Assembly: GCF_001317355.1 (NCBI RefSeq)
Contig: NZ_LKET01000068.1
Span: 310,001 to 374,000, forward strand
Reading direction: 5' to 3'
Origin: Oxobacter pfennigii
Lineage (GTDB): Bacteria; Bacillota; Clostridia; Clostridiales; Oxobacteraceae
DNA: 64,000 bases
Position numbers and translations under genes: made by a program. The notes below the pieces were generated by a model. That model saw nothing but the letters and a program-made list of their open reading frames with translations. It was not told the origin of the DNA and did no database searches. Each line of letters begins with the position of its first letter. Position 1 is the first letter of the stretch. Positions 34,767 to 43,905 of this stretch are shown piece by piece.

Positions 34767-35825
34767 TTAAAATATTAAATCCTCGTGCTTTATAATCTGA
34801 TTATACCGCAAAAGTTCAACATACAACATTTCTGTTTCCTTTGAAACGGGGCTTTGAATTACGGCTGATTTAAGCTTCATGCCATGCCTTCCTATGGGTT
34901 GGTCCGGTGTAATGATTATTCCGATGGAACCGTTTTTTGATAAAATCTCGTGCCGGCTGTTGAGATATTCAACGGTATGGAATTCAAAAGAAATATCATC
35001 CTCTGCTTCATATTCGATGACGGGAAAATACATTCCTCTTGGGCATATAACTTCAAGCTGTTCAAAGAAGCTTTTTTTCATCTTAAGCAAATCCACCTCG
35101 CTCATTCTCTCGAGATGGCGGGGGTCTGAAAAGCTCCTCTCTATTTCCTCCCATATATCCATCAGATAGACGCGGTGAATATAAAAGCGGTGAATTCTTT
35201 CCGACTGCTTATCCTTAAATTGAAAGGAACGGGAATAATTCCTGCCTGTATTAAGACGCATCCTTTTTCCAACCGGGTATTGCCGGATATGGTTATTTCC
35301 AAAGCGCAGCATGACGCCGCCCATTTGATTCCCAAAAGGTATATTCTCATATTCCCCTTCTAATTCTATTTCAGCAAAAATAAGATGGGAAAAATCTCTT
35401 AATGCAAGTCTGCTGCAAGGTTTAAGGCCGTTTTTTATAAATTCCGCGATCAAGAAAACAGGTTTAAAATCGTTATCATTAAGGCGGTAAGAAGAAATAC
35501 AGGAGATTTTGAATTCCTGTGTCCCGATGTTAATCGATTGTATGCATGTCATTGGTATCCCATATTCAACTTTGTTTACATTACAGATTTTCTGGCGGTT
35601 GGTAAGGGACTTCTTTCGTGAAGGTTTGGAAAGTTCCTGTTCCTCCGCCAGAAGTTCTGCCTCATAAACCTGTTCGTCAAACTGTAAGGCATACAATTTA
35701 AGTGTCTTTCCCTGGCGTATCAAACCTGCAATCTGGATTGCAGACCCCTCTTTAACAATACTTTTATTAATGATCCTAAGTTCGTCGAACGCGGGCATAG
35801 CAGCTTGTAAAAGTTCAAAATTCAT
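34767..35825 (-). CDS. Hypothetical protein, 352 residues
   Basis: I do not recognise this family. No signal peptide or membrane helix is visible. The protein is mixed alpha/beta, rich in charged residues, with a basic SKPSRKKSLTNRQK linker near residue 75 and a strand-rich centre. The start is set at ATG 35825 because GGAGG lies seven bases upstream; the longer frame to 35855 lacks a site. It is followed closely by the VOC and ICMT-like genes and may belong to the same transcript. Confidence 0.6.
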   Translation of the reverse strand: MNFELLQAAMPAFDELRIINKSIVKEGSAIQIAGLIRQGKTLKLYALQFDEQVYEAELLAEEQELSKPSRKKSLTNRQKICNVNKVEYGIPMTCIQSINIGTQEFKISCISSYRLNDNDFKPVFLIAEFIKNGLKPCSRLALRDFSHLIFAEIELEGEYENIPFGNQMGGVMLRFGNNHIRQYPVGKRMRLNTGRNYSRSFQFKDKQSERIHRFYIHRVYLMDIWEEIERSFSDPRHLERMSEVDLLKMKKSFFEQLEVICPRGMYFPVIEYEAEDDISFEFHTVEYLNSRHEILSKNGSIGIIITPDQPIGRHGMKLKSAVIQSPVSKETEMLYVELLRYNQIIKHEDLIF

Positions 35826-35928
35826 GATAAACCTCCGTAAAGCTATAAGTTTCAAGGGTATTTTATCTCATAAGTACATGCTGAAACAGAATATATGCCG
35901 CCAATGGTTTCCTGCTGGCATAAGTTGT

Positions 35929-37059
35929 TTATCTCCTCCTATGCCATTCCTGCCAAAAAGCCATATAACCGTCCCGGTCCAGACCGTTTTCCTGCGGTAT
36001 CTGTTTAGGAGAGGCCTTTTTGTAAAAGTACTCCACCGCATCGGCAAATTTGCATATCACCCGGCGGTAAAGCACAAACCCTACAAGAGTTTCCCGCCCG
36101 CTTGCCGTAATTAACCGTATTCTTTCCCCCTCATGGCGTACGGCCCAGTCGATACCGTTTTCACATCCGGTGATATCAACCTCATCCAGCTTATCATTGG
36201 CATATAAGGTATGACCGCAGCAGGGAAGCATCTTCCCGCCAAAGTATGTGGGCTCGTGATTTTCTGTCAGGGTTTTGAGCATCTGCAAGGCCGCAGCGCT
36301 GACCGTGCAAGGATAGGAAAACTTCTCAGCCCCTATTCCTACCGATACCAGCCCGTGCAGGCATAAGTCCTCCGGGTCGTCGCCGTCAGCTTTTAACCAA
36401 TGAAAATGTCCGGAATGGACAGAAAAAATATATTCTGCCTCCGGCACATCATCATGCTCCGTTCCGATGCCGGATAATATATTTCCTTCAGGCGCGGAAA
36501 TCACTGCTCCGCGATCGTCGTAAAGGTGGAATATACAGGCGGATTCCATGTCAATGATGAACACTTTAGAAGCAAGCTCGTAACTGCCGCCTATATCAGA
36601 CATAATTATTTCTCTGAACAGGCGTTTGGTGTCAATGCCTTTGACCCCATACAGCCGGCGGGTGCAGGTATAGTTTCCTTCCTTTAAATCCCCGGCGGCA
36701 GTGCAATCTCCTTCCTCCGGCCGGCATTTCCATAAAAAGGTGGCGAGCTCGGATGCTTCCCTTGAAATCAGACAGCTTTCCACAAAAGCTACTTCCTCCA
36801 GGTTTCCCTCACTGTACCTGTCTTCATAAACAACAATCAGGTCTTCTTTAAAAGCAATGCTTTCATAGAGCTTAACAGCAATTTGTACACAGCTCTCTGT
36901 ATATTCGGGATTAACGCCTCCTCCCATATCCTCCGAACGGTATGGACTGCCTGGAGACAACTTCTGATACAGAGCATACGGGGAAGTCAGCTGGGACAAA
37001 ATACCCTCATAGCCGTTATGTTTATTTAAAATTATTTGCAATTGTCTTTTTAATTTCAT
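35929..37059 (-). CDS. DUF3885-like hypothetical protein
   Basis: The protein has 376 residues. The first half resembles DUF3885 proteins: ESIAFKEDLIVVYEDRY, then VKGIDTKRLFREIIMSDIGG and the characteristic IFHLYDDRGAVI near residue 186. The second half is a separate soluble region with PCCGHTLYAND that I cannot assign. DUF3885 proteins occur with contact-dependent toxin immunity loci and as orphans; nothing here identifies a toxin partner. It is likely cytosolic. Confidence 0.6.
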   Translation of the reverse strand: MKLKRQLQIILNKHNGYEGILSQLTSPYALYQKLSPGSPYRSEDMGGGVNPEYTESCVQIAVKLYESIAFKEDLIVVYEDRYSEGNLEEVAFVESCLISREASELATFLWKCRPEEGDCTAAGDLKEGNYTCTRRLYGVKGIDTKRLFREIIMSDIGGSYELASKVFIIDMESACIFHLYDDRGAVISAPEGNILSGIGTEHDDVPEAEYIFSVHSGHFHWLKADGDDPEDLCLHGLVSVGIGAEKFSYPCTVSAAALQMLKTLTENHEPTYFGGKMLPCCGHTLYANDKLDEVDITGCENGIDWAVRHEGERIRLITASGRETLVGFVLYRRVICKFADAVEYFYKKASPKQIPQENGLDRDGYMAFWQEWHRRR

Positions 37060-37160
37060 AATTAAGCTCCTTTTAATTCTTCATGCTCCTGTTAACTCCA
37101 TTATCAGTCAAACCTTTTTATTTTATAATAACAAATGAAAGAGCAGTTTTGTAACAAACT

Positions 37161-37334
37161 ATGAAAAAAGTTTATGGTAAAGCAGTATGGCAAAAAGCCA
37201 TGAAATGTTTATACGGCACATGGCTTGCAAACCACCAACTGGTTACACAGCCTTTTTCAGCAGAGAAGTATTATCAAATAGATTCCGATACCTCCATAAT
37301 GGAAATATGGGTGATACCCGTTTGTATGAGGTGA
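37161..37334 (+). pseudogene. GyrI-like effector-binding domain, C-terminal remnant
   Basis: An open stretch of 57 codons from ATG 37161 reads KAMKCLYGTWLANHQLVTQP, with SIMEIWVIPV near the end, which matches the last part of AraC effector-binding (GyrI-like) domains. The N-terminal two thirds are absent and no ribosome site is seen. It is most likely a decayed regulator fragment, although a tiny expressed protein cannot be excluded. Confidence 0.55.
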
Positions 37335-37450
37335 TATGTAAAACAGCAGGATACAAAATTACATGTATCCTGCTATAATTTTATGAAGCTATTTTTAATT
37401 TTCACTGATTAATTAAGCAAACACTTCCAGGTTTTAATGTTAAAATGCCT

Positions 37451-37513
37451 TTACGGCTTTAGCTTCCTAAATTGCCCTGGAGATATACCTTCAGTCTTCT
37501 TGAATACCTTGCT
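37451..37513 (-). pseudogene. AraC-family regulator, C-terminal remnant
   Basis: Twenty codons on the minus strand read SKVFKKTEGISPGQFRKLKP and a stop, the signature of the last helix-turn-helix of AraC regulators. An in-frame stop precedes it, and nothing upstream continues the homology. Confidence 0.7.
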
Positions 37514-37833
37514 TTAATGATAAATATGATAAAGTGATAATTTTGATCAAATATTATAATTTAGATGAATCTATAGATGTAAATGGAATTCTGAACAGTT
37601 TAGATGATTTTTAGAAGCACATTCTAAAATCATATTCAATTCTAAATGATAAGTTTAAACAAAGTTTTTTTGTCGCAAGTTTTCTTGATAATAGTAAGCC
37701 TAAAGAATGTAATGAAATAATACATCAGTTTAAAATGTATGGAATAGATACTATAAATACTATTCGCAACTTAAACATGCATTATACCGGTGATGATAAT
37801 GTAGTAACGCAATGTGCCTTTATATTTTATTAA
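37504..37833 (+). pseudogene. Unidentified coding remnant with one in-frame stop
   Basis: A frame of about 109 codons is interrupted only by TAG 37612-37614. It encodes KVIILIKYYNLDESIDVNG before the stop and SYSILNDKFKQSFFVASFLD and NEIIHQFKMYGIDTINTIRN after it, with natural amino acid composition. There is no start codon with a ribosome site and I do not recognise the family. The rest of 37060-38040 outside the remnants appears non-coding. Confidence 0.45.
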
Positions 37834-38040
37834 TAATATAGTTTTTTCCTTTAGGTAGTGTAAATAATTTGGCAGGTGAATGATAAGGTAAGCTCCTTTC
37901 TGGTAAGAATCAAATAAAATTCCTCCGATAAAAAAATTCAAGCTGTTGATATCATATTCATGTTCAACAGCCTGATCTAAACAACACAAAGGAGGTAGTG
38001 TATGTTAGACAAATAATTTTTCTAAAGCTAAAACATATTA

Positions 38041-38850
38041 TTATTCAATTTTTACCGGCCCTATCTTGTTCTTACGGTATGCGTTGGTGAAGCTTCTGCA
38101 CAGCCTGTCCTGTCCCATTAATGCTTCAATTGTTATAAGTGAAGTATACAAATCCCGATTTACAGGATCCATTATTGCTGAATCCATTCCAACGAACATT
38201 GCTATTGTTAAAAAATGCTGGTTTATAACCCTTCTTAATGGCATACCGAAGGATATATTGCTTAATCCCGATGTAATCTTAATCGTTGGATATAATTCTT
38301 TGATTTTTGTAAGTGCTTCCACAAAGTTTGGAAGTGATTTATTCTCTGCAGACATTGCCATTACAAGAGGATCTACGTGAATCCTGTCCGGTGCAATATC
38401 ATAGTTTGCAGCCTTTTCTACTATTCTCTTTGTTATATCCACCCTCGCCTGAACATCGGAGGGAATTCCCTTATTGTCACATGTCAATGCTATAACCTGC
38501 CAGTCAGTCCCCTTCATTAAAGGAAATATTACTTCGCATTTATCTCCTTCTTCTGAAACAGAGTTTATTATGCCGGGTTTTTTGGCATACTCAAAAACCT
38601 TCTCTATCATTCTTGGGTTAGGGCTGTCAATACAAAGGGGCTTATCTACAGCATTCTGTATTATATCCATCATCCATTTGAGAGTTTCCACTTCAATTTC
38701 CGGTGCTGTGCTGGCACAAACATCAATGTAATCAGCTCCTGCCTCAGCCTGCTTAACAGCAAGATTGCGGATAAATTCTTCATCTTTTTCTTCAATGGCC
38801 TTCTTTACACTTGGTATTGTTCCGTTGATTTTTTCTCCAATTACTATCAT
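38041..38850 (-). CDS. Methyltetrahydrofolate:corrinoid methyltransferase (AcsE/MtrH type)
   Basis: This 269-residue pterin-binding TIM barrel moves a methyl group between a corrinoid protein and tetrahydrofolate. It opens MIVIGEKINGTIPSVKKAI like AcsE. The pterin-site residues are in LCIDSP (Asp near 74), IINSVSEEGDK (Asn near 95), IHVDPLVMAMS (Asp near 159) and SGLSNISFGMP (Asn near 198). In O- and N-demethylase systems this is the second methyltransferase, feeding methyl groups into the Wood-Ljungdahl branch. It is last in locus B, downstream of a DASS transporter, with AAGGAG before the ATG. Confidence 0.9.
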   Translation of the reverse strand: MIVIGEKINGTIPSVKKAIEEKDEEFIRNLAVKQAEAGADYIDVCASTAPEIEVETLKWMMDIIQNAVDKPLCIDSPNPRMIEKVFEYAKKPGIINSVSEEGDKCEVIFPLMKGTDWQVIALTCDNKGIPSDVQARVDITKRIVEKAANYDIAPDRIHVDPLVMAMSAENKSLPNFVEALTKIKELYPTIKITSGLSNISFGMPLRRVINQHFLTIAMFVGMDSAIMDPVNRDLYTSLITIEALMGQDRLCRSFTNAYRKNKIGPVKIE

Positions 38851-38944
38851 ATAATTTCTACTCCTTAAGTTTTATAGTTTGTCGTATATTTAATTTCATC
38901 AAGAGTAATACAAATCATCTCTTATTCAGCCAATATGTCATTCT

Positions 38945-40384
38945 CTATAATATTTTATATGCACCAAAAAACGGTACAAAAAATATGTATCCTACCATAC
39001 AAACGACTACAAAAATTGCCGTCATAATGAGCCCGCCCCTGATCATATCTTTTATACTTAGAAAACTGCTGCTGAAGGCTGTTGCTGCCGTAGCACCCGC
39101 CCATGGGAAGATCATTCCTACTCCCAGGGCAGGAATAATTCTTGCGACTGCTGCGGGATGAATTCCTATATTGCCCATGATAGGGAACAAAATCGTAACC
39201 ATTGCGGTGGTCGCAGCAGTACCGGAAACAAAATTAGTTAGTATAATTGTGAAAAGTACTGCTACAATTAACGTTGTTACTCCATTTAGCGCTGCCAATT
39301 GGGTAGACAAATAGTCGATGGCCCCAAATTTGGATAACAATCCTGACATTGCAACTCCGGTAGTTGCCATAAATGTAATTTCCCAGTTGATTTTTGTAGA
39401 TACATCCTTTATGGACAGCAATGGTTCACTTTCATTGGCAGGAAGCATACATAGGAGGAGCCCTATGAAAGTCACCACCCAATATATATCCATAAATTTA
39501 AATGATGATACAAATGATGGAAGAATTAACATCACAGCCATAACAACTATTGCTATAATAACCATCTTTTCGGACTTTGATATTGGCCCTAATGCTTTTA
39601 GCTGATTTTTGAATTCCTCAAATTCACCGGGAAGATTCTCAACTCCTGGTTTAAATAACCATTTAATTACCCAATATCCTAACAGTAACAGGATTATTCC
39701 AATGATAACCCCAGTGAACATCCATTGTGTAAAAGTTATAGTAATGCGGGTTGTATTTTCAAGTAATGATAATGAAATCATATTATGAGGTGCTCCCAAA
39801 GGTGTCATTACACATCCTGCCTCAGCTCCATATAAAGCTGCTAAAGTAAAAGTAGTTCCAAGTCTGGCAGGGCTTACCTCAATACCTTTTTCTTCATATT
39901 TTTTAACCAAGTTTGTGATGGTTGCAGTGCCAATCGGTATTAATACAGCTAATCCGCTGGCGCTAATTATCGATGCTAATATAGCCGAAACCACCATAAA
40001 CATAAACATCGTTCGTATAACAGAGCCTTTTATCCATTTAACAGTTAAAATGCTAAGTGTCAGTCTTTCACCAATGCCATGTTTTTCGATAGCTATACTT
40101 AAGAGGAATACACCCATCAACAACTGGAATATGGGATTTCCATAAAACGATGCAATCTCCTTGATACTTAATAAACCGGTGGCAGTAAAAAATAAAATAG
40201 GAACAAAAGATGTGATAACCCATGGTACGGGCTTTAACATCCACCAAAATATCAACCAGGCAAATAAAGCAACGGTTATATGTCCGTTTGGATCCATTCC
40301 GGGTATTGGAATCAGGTAAACTAAAAGACATACTAAAGGACCGGACAATAAGTTAATCCAAAATTTATAACTCTTCTTTAACAT
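38945..40384 (-). CDS. DASS (SLC13) family anion/sodium symporter
   Basis: The protein has 479 residues and about eleven to twelve membrane helices, as in sodium/dicarboxylate or sulfate symporters. The two re-entrant regions with substrate-site loops are visible: AGCVMTPLGAPHNM near residue 195 and LTNFVSGTAATTAMV near 390. Such carriers import dicarboxylates and other organic anions. Its location between a YjiG-type gene and the methyltetrahydrofolate methyltransferase suggests it takes up the methylated substrate or a product of locus B. The start has AAGGAGGAG. Confidence 0.9.
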   Translation of the reverse strand: MLKKSYKFWINLLSGPLVCLLVYLIPIPGMDPNGHITVALFAWLIFWWMLKPVPWVITSFVPILFFTATGLLSIKEIASFYGNPIFQLLMGVFLLSIAIEKHGIGERLTLSILTVKWIKGSVIRTMFMFMVVSAILASIISASGLAVLIPIGTATITNLVKKYEEKGIEVSPARLGTTFTLAALYGAEAGCVMTPLGAPHNMISLSLLENTTRITITFTQWMFTGVIIGIILLLLGYWVIKWLFKPGVENLPGEFEEFKNQLKALGPISKSEKMVIIAIVVMAVMLILPSFVSSFKFMDIYWVVTFIGLLLCMLPANESEPLLSIKDVSTKINWEITFMATTGVAMSGLLSKFGAIDYLSTQLAALNGVTTLIVAVLFTIILTNFVSGTAATTAMVTILFPIMGNIGIHPAAVARIIPALGVGMIFPWAGATAATAFSSSFLSIKDMIRGGLIMTAIFVVVCMVGYIFFVPFFGAYKIL

Positions 40385-40562
40385 GGATAATTTCTCCTCC
40401 TTTAATACCTTTCCATTAATTTATTTGAGCATCAATACAAAAGTTTGATATGCAGTAAAAATGTAAGCGGGGATAATCAGTAAATCTGCCTAAAATCTTT
40501 CAATACCTATAAGCAATAGATAAGGATTTGTTGGAAATATTGATATATCCCCGTAAAAACTA

Positions 40563-41036
40563 CTATAAGAAACTAACAATAACTCTCATTATAAATCCAG
40601 CTATTATTGAGTTTATAACTGCTATTATCATACATGGACCATAATACTTTTTAGGTGTTTGAGCTACTGCAAGTATTCTTCCTAATTGCTGCACTTGTTG
40701 CCCCATACAATATATCATAGGGAGTAATATTGCGCACTGGATACCGACTAATGTTCCTTTTTGTACTAAACTTGCTGTAGCACCTATTGCACCGGCTATG
40801 GAAAGAAATGCAGTAACTAGAACAGCTGCAGCTTCACCAGGTAATCCGAATAAACCCATTATAGGACCTAATATTTTTCCGATTATTGACATTAATCCTG
40901 TTATTTCAAGTATTTGAATTAATACATATGCCATAATAAAGTTAGGCACCTGGTTATATAAATTGGTCTCTACTCCTTTTCTGCATCCTTGGACAAAATC
41001 ATTCATTATGTTACCTGTTGGTTGATTACTTGCCAT
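40563..41036 (-). CDS. YjiG/SpmB-like nucleoside-recognition (gate) domain protein
   Basis: This membrane protein of 157 residues contains one gate/nucleoside-recognition domain with AYVLIQILEITGLMSIIGK and the GLPGEAAAVLVTAFLSIAGA re-entrant segment. In YjiH/YjiG and SpmA/SpmB pairs two such half-proteins make one transporter-like unit. The start is ATG 41036 with GGAGG five bases upstream, overlapping the YjiH-type gene by eleven bases. The substrate is unknown; the gene is embedded in the methyltransferase operon. Confidence 0.85.
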   Translation of the reverse strand: MASNQPTGNIMNDFVQGCRKGVETNLYNQVPNFIMAYVLIQILEITGLMSIIGKILGPIMGLFGLPGEAAAVLVTAFLSIAGAIGATASLVQKGTLVGIQCAILLPMIYCMGQQVQQLGRILAVAQTPKKYYGPCMIIAVINSIIAGFIMRVIVSFL

Positions 41037-41715
41037 TCTTTGCCTCCACCCTTCTCTCTGCAAAAATAATATACAATCTCATAAGATTAGCGCCTATTAC
41101 TTTACATACTATAGCTACCAGCATTGGAAGCACCATGGGCAATTTATCCTCGAAAAATGGTACCAATGCTATTCCGGCTGAAAAATAGCTACCTATTGTA
41201 GCAGAAGCGGAAAATAAAAATGCTGAAAAAATACCTAACTCTTTTTCTGTTATTAAATTATTATTTACTAAGTCTGAAGTAAGCGCAGCGCCGGTATCGC
41301 TGCTTTGAAGGCTGCCGACCAATGCCAGGCCTGTCCATCCAGGGATTCCCATAAGTGGTCTTAAAATCGGATTTAATAATCTTTGTGCGGCTTTCAGTCC
41401 GCCTTGTCCTTCAATTACATTAATTAAGCCTAATGCTAAAGCAACTGCCGGAAGTACTTCAAGTGCAAACATAAATCCTTCCCTTGCACCTATACCGCCT
41501 GAACCTCTAAATCCGGCCGTTGCATCTTTAAATACCTTCCCATACTTACCCAAAAGTGTTGTATAGTCAAATATCCTCAATATATTATTAAAATTTGCAA
41601 ATATCCCTGAAAAAACCAATATAGCCAGGATCAGCGCTATATAACCTCTTAATTCTACCTTGGGTTTTAATAATTCTTCCTTCATTGAATTTTCCTCTAA
41701 TTTTACTTCTCCCAT
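41026..41715 (-). CDS. YjiH/SpmA-like nucleoside-recognition (gate) domain protein
   Basis: The membrane protein has about 229 residues and five to six helices. The gate domain includes FALEVLPAVALALGLINVIE and MGIPGWTGLALVGSLQSSD, then FLFSASATIGSYFSAGIAL. It is the partner of the overlapping YjiG-type protein. ATG 41715 has AGGAGG at eight bases; ATG 41685 is an alternative. Together they could import or export a small solute for locus B. Confidence 0.85.
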   Translation of the reverse strand: MGEVKLEENSMKEELLKPKVELRGYIALILAILVFSGIFANFNNILRIFDYTTLLGKYGKVFKDATAGFRGSGGIGAREGFMFALEVLPAVALALGLINVIEGQGGLKAAQRLLNPILRPLMGIPGWTGLALVGSLQSSDTGAALTSDLVNNNLITEKELGIFSAFLFSASATIGSYFSAGIALVPFFEDKLPMVLPMLVAIVCKVIGANLMRLYIIFAERRVEAKNGK

Positions 41716-41773
41716 CAATTTTGCCTCCTCTTATTTAAAAATTTAAATATTAGAATTTTTTAAACTAATAACT

Positions 41774-41929
41774 TTAGAAAAGAAGGGACATTAAAAAATC
41801 GAACATCATATCCTGGTAAGATTCAAACCTATCCTTCATAGCTGACTTATTTCTTTCAAAGAGTTCTGGATGCTGGTCTTCATATTTTTCCCATACTATG
41901 TAATACTTTGATTCTTTTATCCAATCCAT
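41774..41929 (-). CDS. Small acidic protein following a UroD-type methyltransferase (51 residues)
   Basis: The ATG lies 14 bases after the stop of the methyltransferase gene, with GGGGGAAG as ribosome site. The protein is helical and charged, with aromatic residues in KYYIVWEKYEDQHPELFE and a hydrophobic end DMMFDFLMSLLF. I recognise no family. Its position matches that of the 42-codon gene at 44024-44152, which also follows a UroD-type gene. A small subunit or assembly factor of the methyltransferase is inferred, not shown. Confidence 0.7.
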   Translation of the reverse strand: MDWIKESKYYIVWEKYEDQHPELFERNKSAMKDRFESYQDMMFDFLMSLLF

Positions 41930-41942
41930 AAATCTTCCCCCT

Positions 41943-43118
41943 TTAATATCTCCCATACTCATGAACAAAATCTAATACAGCAATGTAGTTTTCCTTGCCG
42001 CCCTCATAGGTTGCAAGAACCTTATCAACATCGAAATAATATCTTCCGCCTGGTGCCAGTATGTCCATAAGTTCTTTTGCTTTATCTATGCACTGTTCTC
42101 TTGTCCCGGTTTTTAAAAGCGAAAGTGGATAGAAACCTGATATTATATGCTTTTTACCCAGCTTTTCTTTAATAAGCTTAGGATCGCCGTATTCGAACCT
42201 CATCCTTATACCTTTTGGAAGCTCAAGAAGGTAATCAAGGTATCTTGACCAGTCATTCTCACAAAAGAAAGATATCCCCTGTCCAGAATCCATAACTCCT
42301 TCAACAAACTTTTTAAAAGTGGGCCAATAAAATTTTTCGAAATCCTTTTCCCTCATATATGGAGCCATATGAAGTGGTACATAGCAATCGCCCATCAAAT
42401 TAGGATTTTTTGAAATCCCTCTTTTAATCAGCATGGGTGTGACAACTTCGCAAGCAGCAATTACTTTTTCCGGGCATCTCCTTATATCCATTGAAATCCC
42501 GGTGAAGCCTCTTAAGTTATCTGCAATAAAGTCATAAGGTGCAAAAACTGCATTTCCAGCAGAATTCGCCGGTGGCTCGAAATAGCCGTATTTCTCATTC
42601 ATCTTTTTCTTTATTGCAGCAGCCGTTGCATAGTCATCTTTCTGTGCCGTCATTCCTATTGCCATGACAATTGCCTTATTACTTGAGTCTGTATCAAGTG
42701 CTGTGTAAAGCCTTGGAAGTATCTTCTCAATCAGGCAGTCGTAGGGGTTTCTTATGAAATCATCATAGTCTTCGACATACATGCCTTGACTCTCAGGATG
42801 CTGTAAAAAGCCATTGGAGCCCATCACAAATGTTTTTGCCCCCATGAATTGATAAAATGCCGGATATCGCCTTGAACCAAATGGATTAGTATCTGAAAAA
42901 AAGTCACGACAAATTGCATCAGCAGCTTCTTCCATTTTTGCCGGATGCCACTGTACGTCAATTGTGTCCATACCGACATATTGCATGCCAAAATCATTAT
43001 TCACTTTTATAGTTATTGGCACTCTCTTTGGAATCCTTCCATTATATAAGTCATCAAACAGCTCTTTTCTTTCCTGTTTAAGTATTCCTACATCATATTT
43101 TGATACTGCTTCAGACAA
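41943..43118 (-). CDS. UroD-family methyltransferase of locus B (first)
   Basis: This 391-residue UroD-like barrel is a probable methyltransferase I that moves a methyl group from substrate to the corrinoid protein encoded just before it. It is paralogous to the orphan at 7086-8447, sharing MGSNGFLQHPES, FFCENDWSRYLDYL with the E-x-D-W motif, RFEYGDPK, and HIISGFYPLSLLKTGTREQC. The MtaA-type H-x-C...C zinc motif is not present, so metal ligands may be acidic. It starts at TTG 43118, one base after the corrinoid protein stop, a sign of tight coupling. Confidence 0.82.
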   Translation of the reverse strand: MSEAVSKYDVGILKQERKELFDDLYNGRIPKRVPITIKVNNDFGMQYVGMDTIDVQWHPAKMEEAADAICRDFFSDTNPFGSRRYPAFYQFMGAKTFVMGSNGFLQHPESQGMYVEDYDDFIRNPYDCLIEKILPRLYTALDTDSSNKAIVMAIGMTAQKDDYATAAAIKKKMNEKYGYFEPPANSAGNAVFAPYDFIADNLRGFTGISMDIRRCPEKVIAACEVVTPMLIKRGISKNPNLMGDCYVPLHMAPYMREKDFEKFYWPTFKKFVEGVMDSGQGISFFCENDWSRYLDYLLELPKGIRMRFEYGDPKLIKEKLGKKHIISGFYPLSLLKTGTREQCIDKAKELMDILAPGGRYYFDVDKVLATYEGGKENYIAVLDFVHEYGRY

Positions 43119-43119
43119 C

Positions 43120-43758
43120 TTACTTCACCCACCCTTGGCAGATCTTAACGCCTTCAGCAGCGTTAGTTGTGAATGCATCTGCACCTATCTGTTCACAAGC
43201 TTCCTTAGTAACAGGGTTTCCTCCGATTATAATCTTGACACTGTCTCTTAATCCTGCTTCTTTGAGAGCGTCTACAGTATCTTTCATTGCCTCCAATGCA
43301 AGAGTTAATACTCCGCTCATACCAACTGCTACAGGTTTTACTTCCTTTACTTTTTCAATAAATGCACTGGCAGGCTGATCTATGCCTAGGTCATAAACGA
43401 CAAACCCGGCAGCCTCAGACATGCTCTTGAATATGTTCTTACCTATGTCATGCAGATCTCCTGCAACAGTTCCAAGTACTATTGAACCTACATTTGCACT
43501 GCTGTCGGTACCTAATACAGGCTTTAATGTGTTGATGGCGTTTGTTAATAATTCTCCAGCAAATATAAGGTCACCAACAAAGTATTCACCTTTTTCATAT
43601 AGCTCTCCAACAATCGCCATGCCGCTCTGGCAGGCCGCAACTACTTTCTGCGCTTCTTCTTCAGACGGGTTTGTGGCTACGAAACTTTTAAGTACCTCTA
43701 GAACTTTTTCCTCATCCAGCTCACCAATTAAGGCTGTCAAAGCTTTTAAATCTACCAT
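43120..43758 (-). CDS. Corrinoid (B12-binding) methyl carrier protein, locus B
   Basis: This two-domain corrinoid protein of 212 residues has a helical cap (residues 1-90) and a cobalamin-binding Rossmann domain with the lower-ligand motif GDLHDIGKN (His near 107), SGVLTLALEAM and IIIGGNPVT. It carries the methyl group on cobalt between the UroD-type methyltransferases and the methyltetrahydrofolate methyltransferase. The start is ATG 43758 with GGAGGAA upstream, seven codons inside the longest frame. A structured spacer precedes it. Confidence 0.93.
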   Translation of the reverse strand: MVDLKALTALIGELDEEKVLEVLKSFVATNPSEEEAQKVVAACQSGMAIVGELYEKGEYFVGDLIFAGELLTNAINTLKPVLGTDSSANVGSIVLGTVAGDLHDIGKNIFKSMSEAAGFVVYDLGIDQPASAFIEKVKEVKPVAVGMSGVLTLALEAMKDTVDALKEAGLRDSVKIIIGGNPVTKEACEQIGADAFTTNAAEGVKICQGWVK

Positions 43759-43905
43759 AATAAATTTCCTCCATTTCATTTTTTAAAATTACATTAATCC
43801 TTGTATAGCAGTATTAAAATTACTAAATTACTTAAGTATGATAAATTCCAAGTCTTTTAGTTTTTTTAAATATCTATGATAGAATTACTCATCAAGATCC
43901 AGCAA

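Noticed and set aside
35770-36114. 114-codon plus-strand frame spanning two minus-strand hypothetical genes
   Set aside because: It overlaps the starts and ends of both minus-strand genes and has no start signals.
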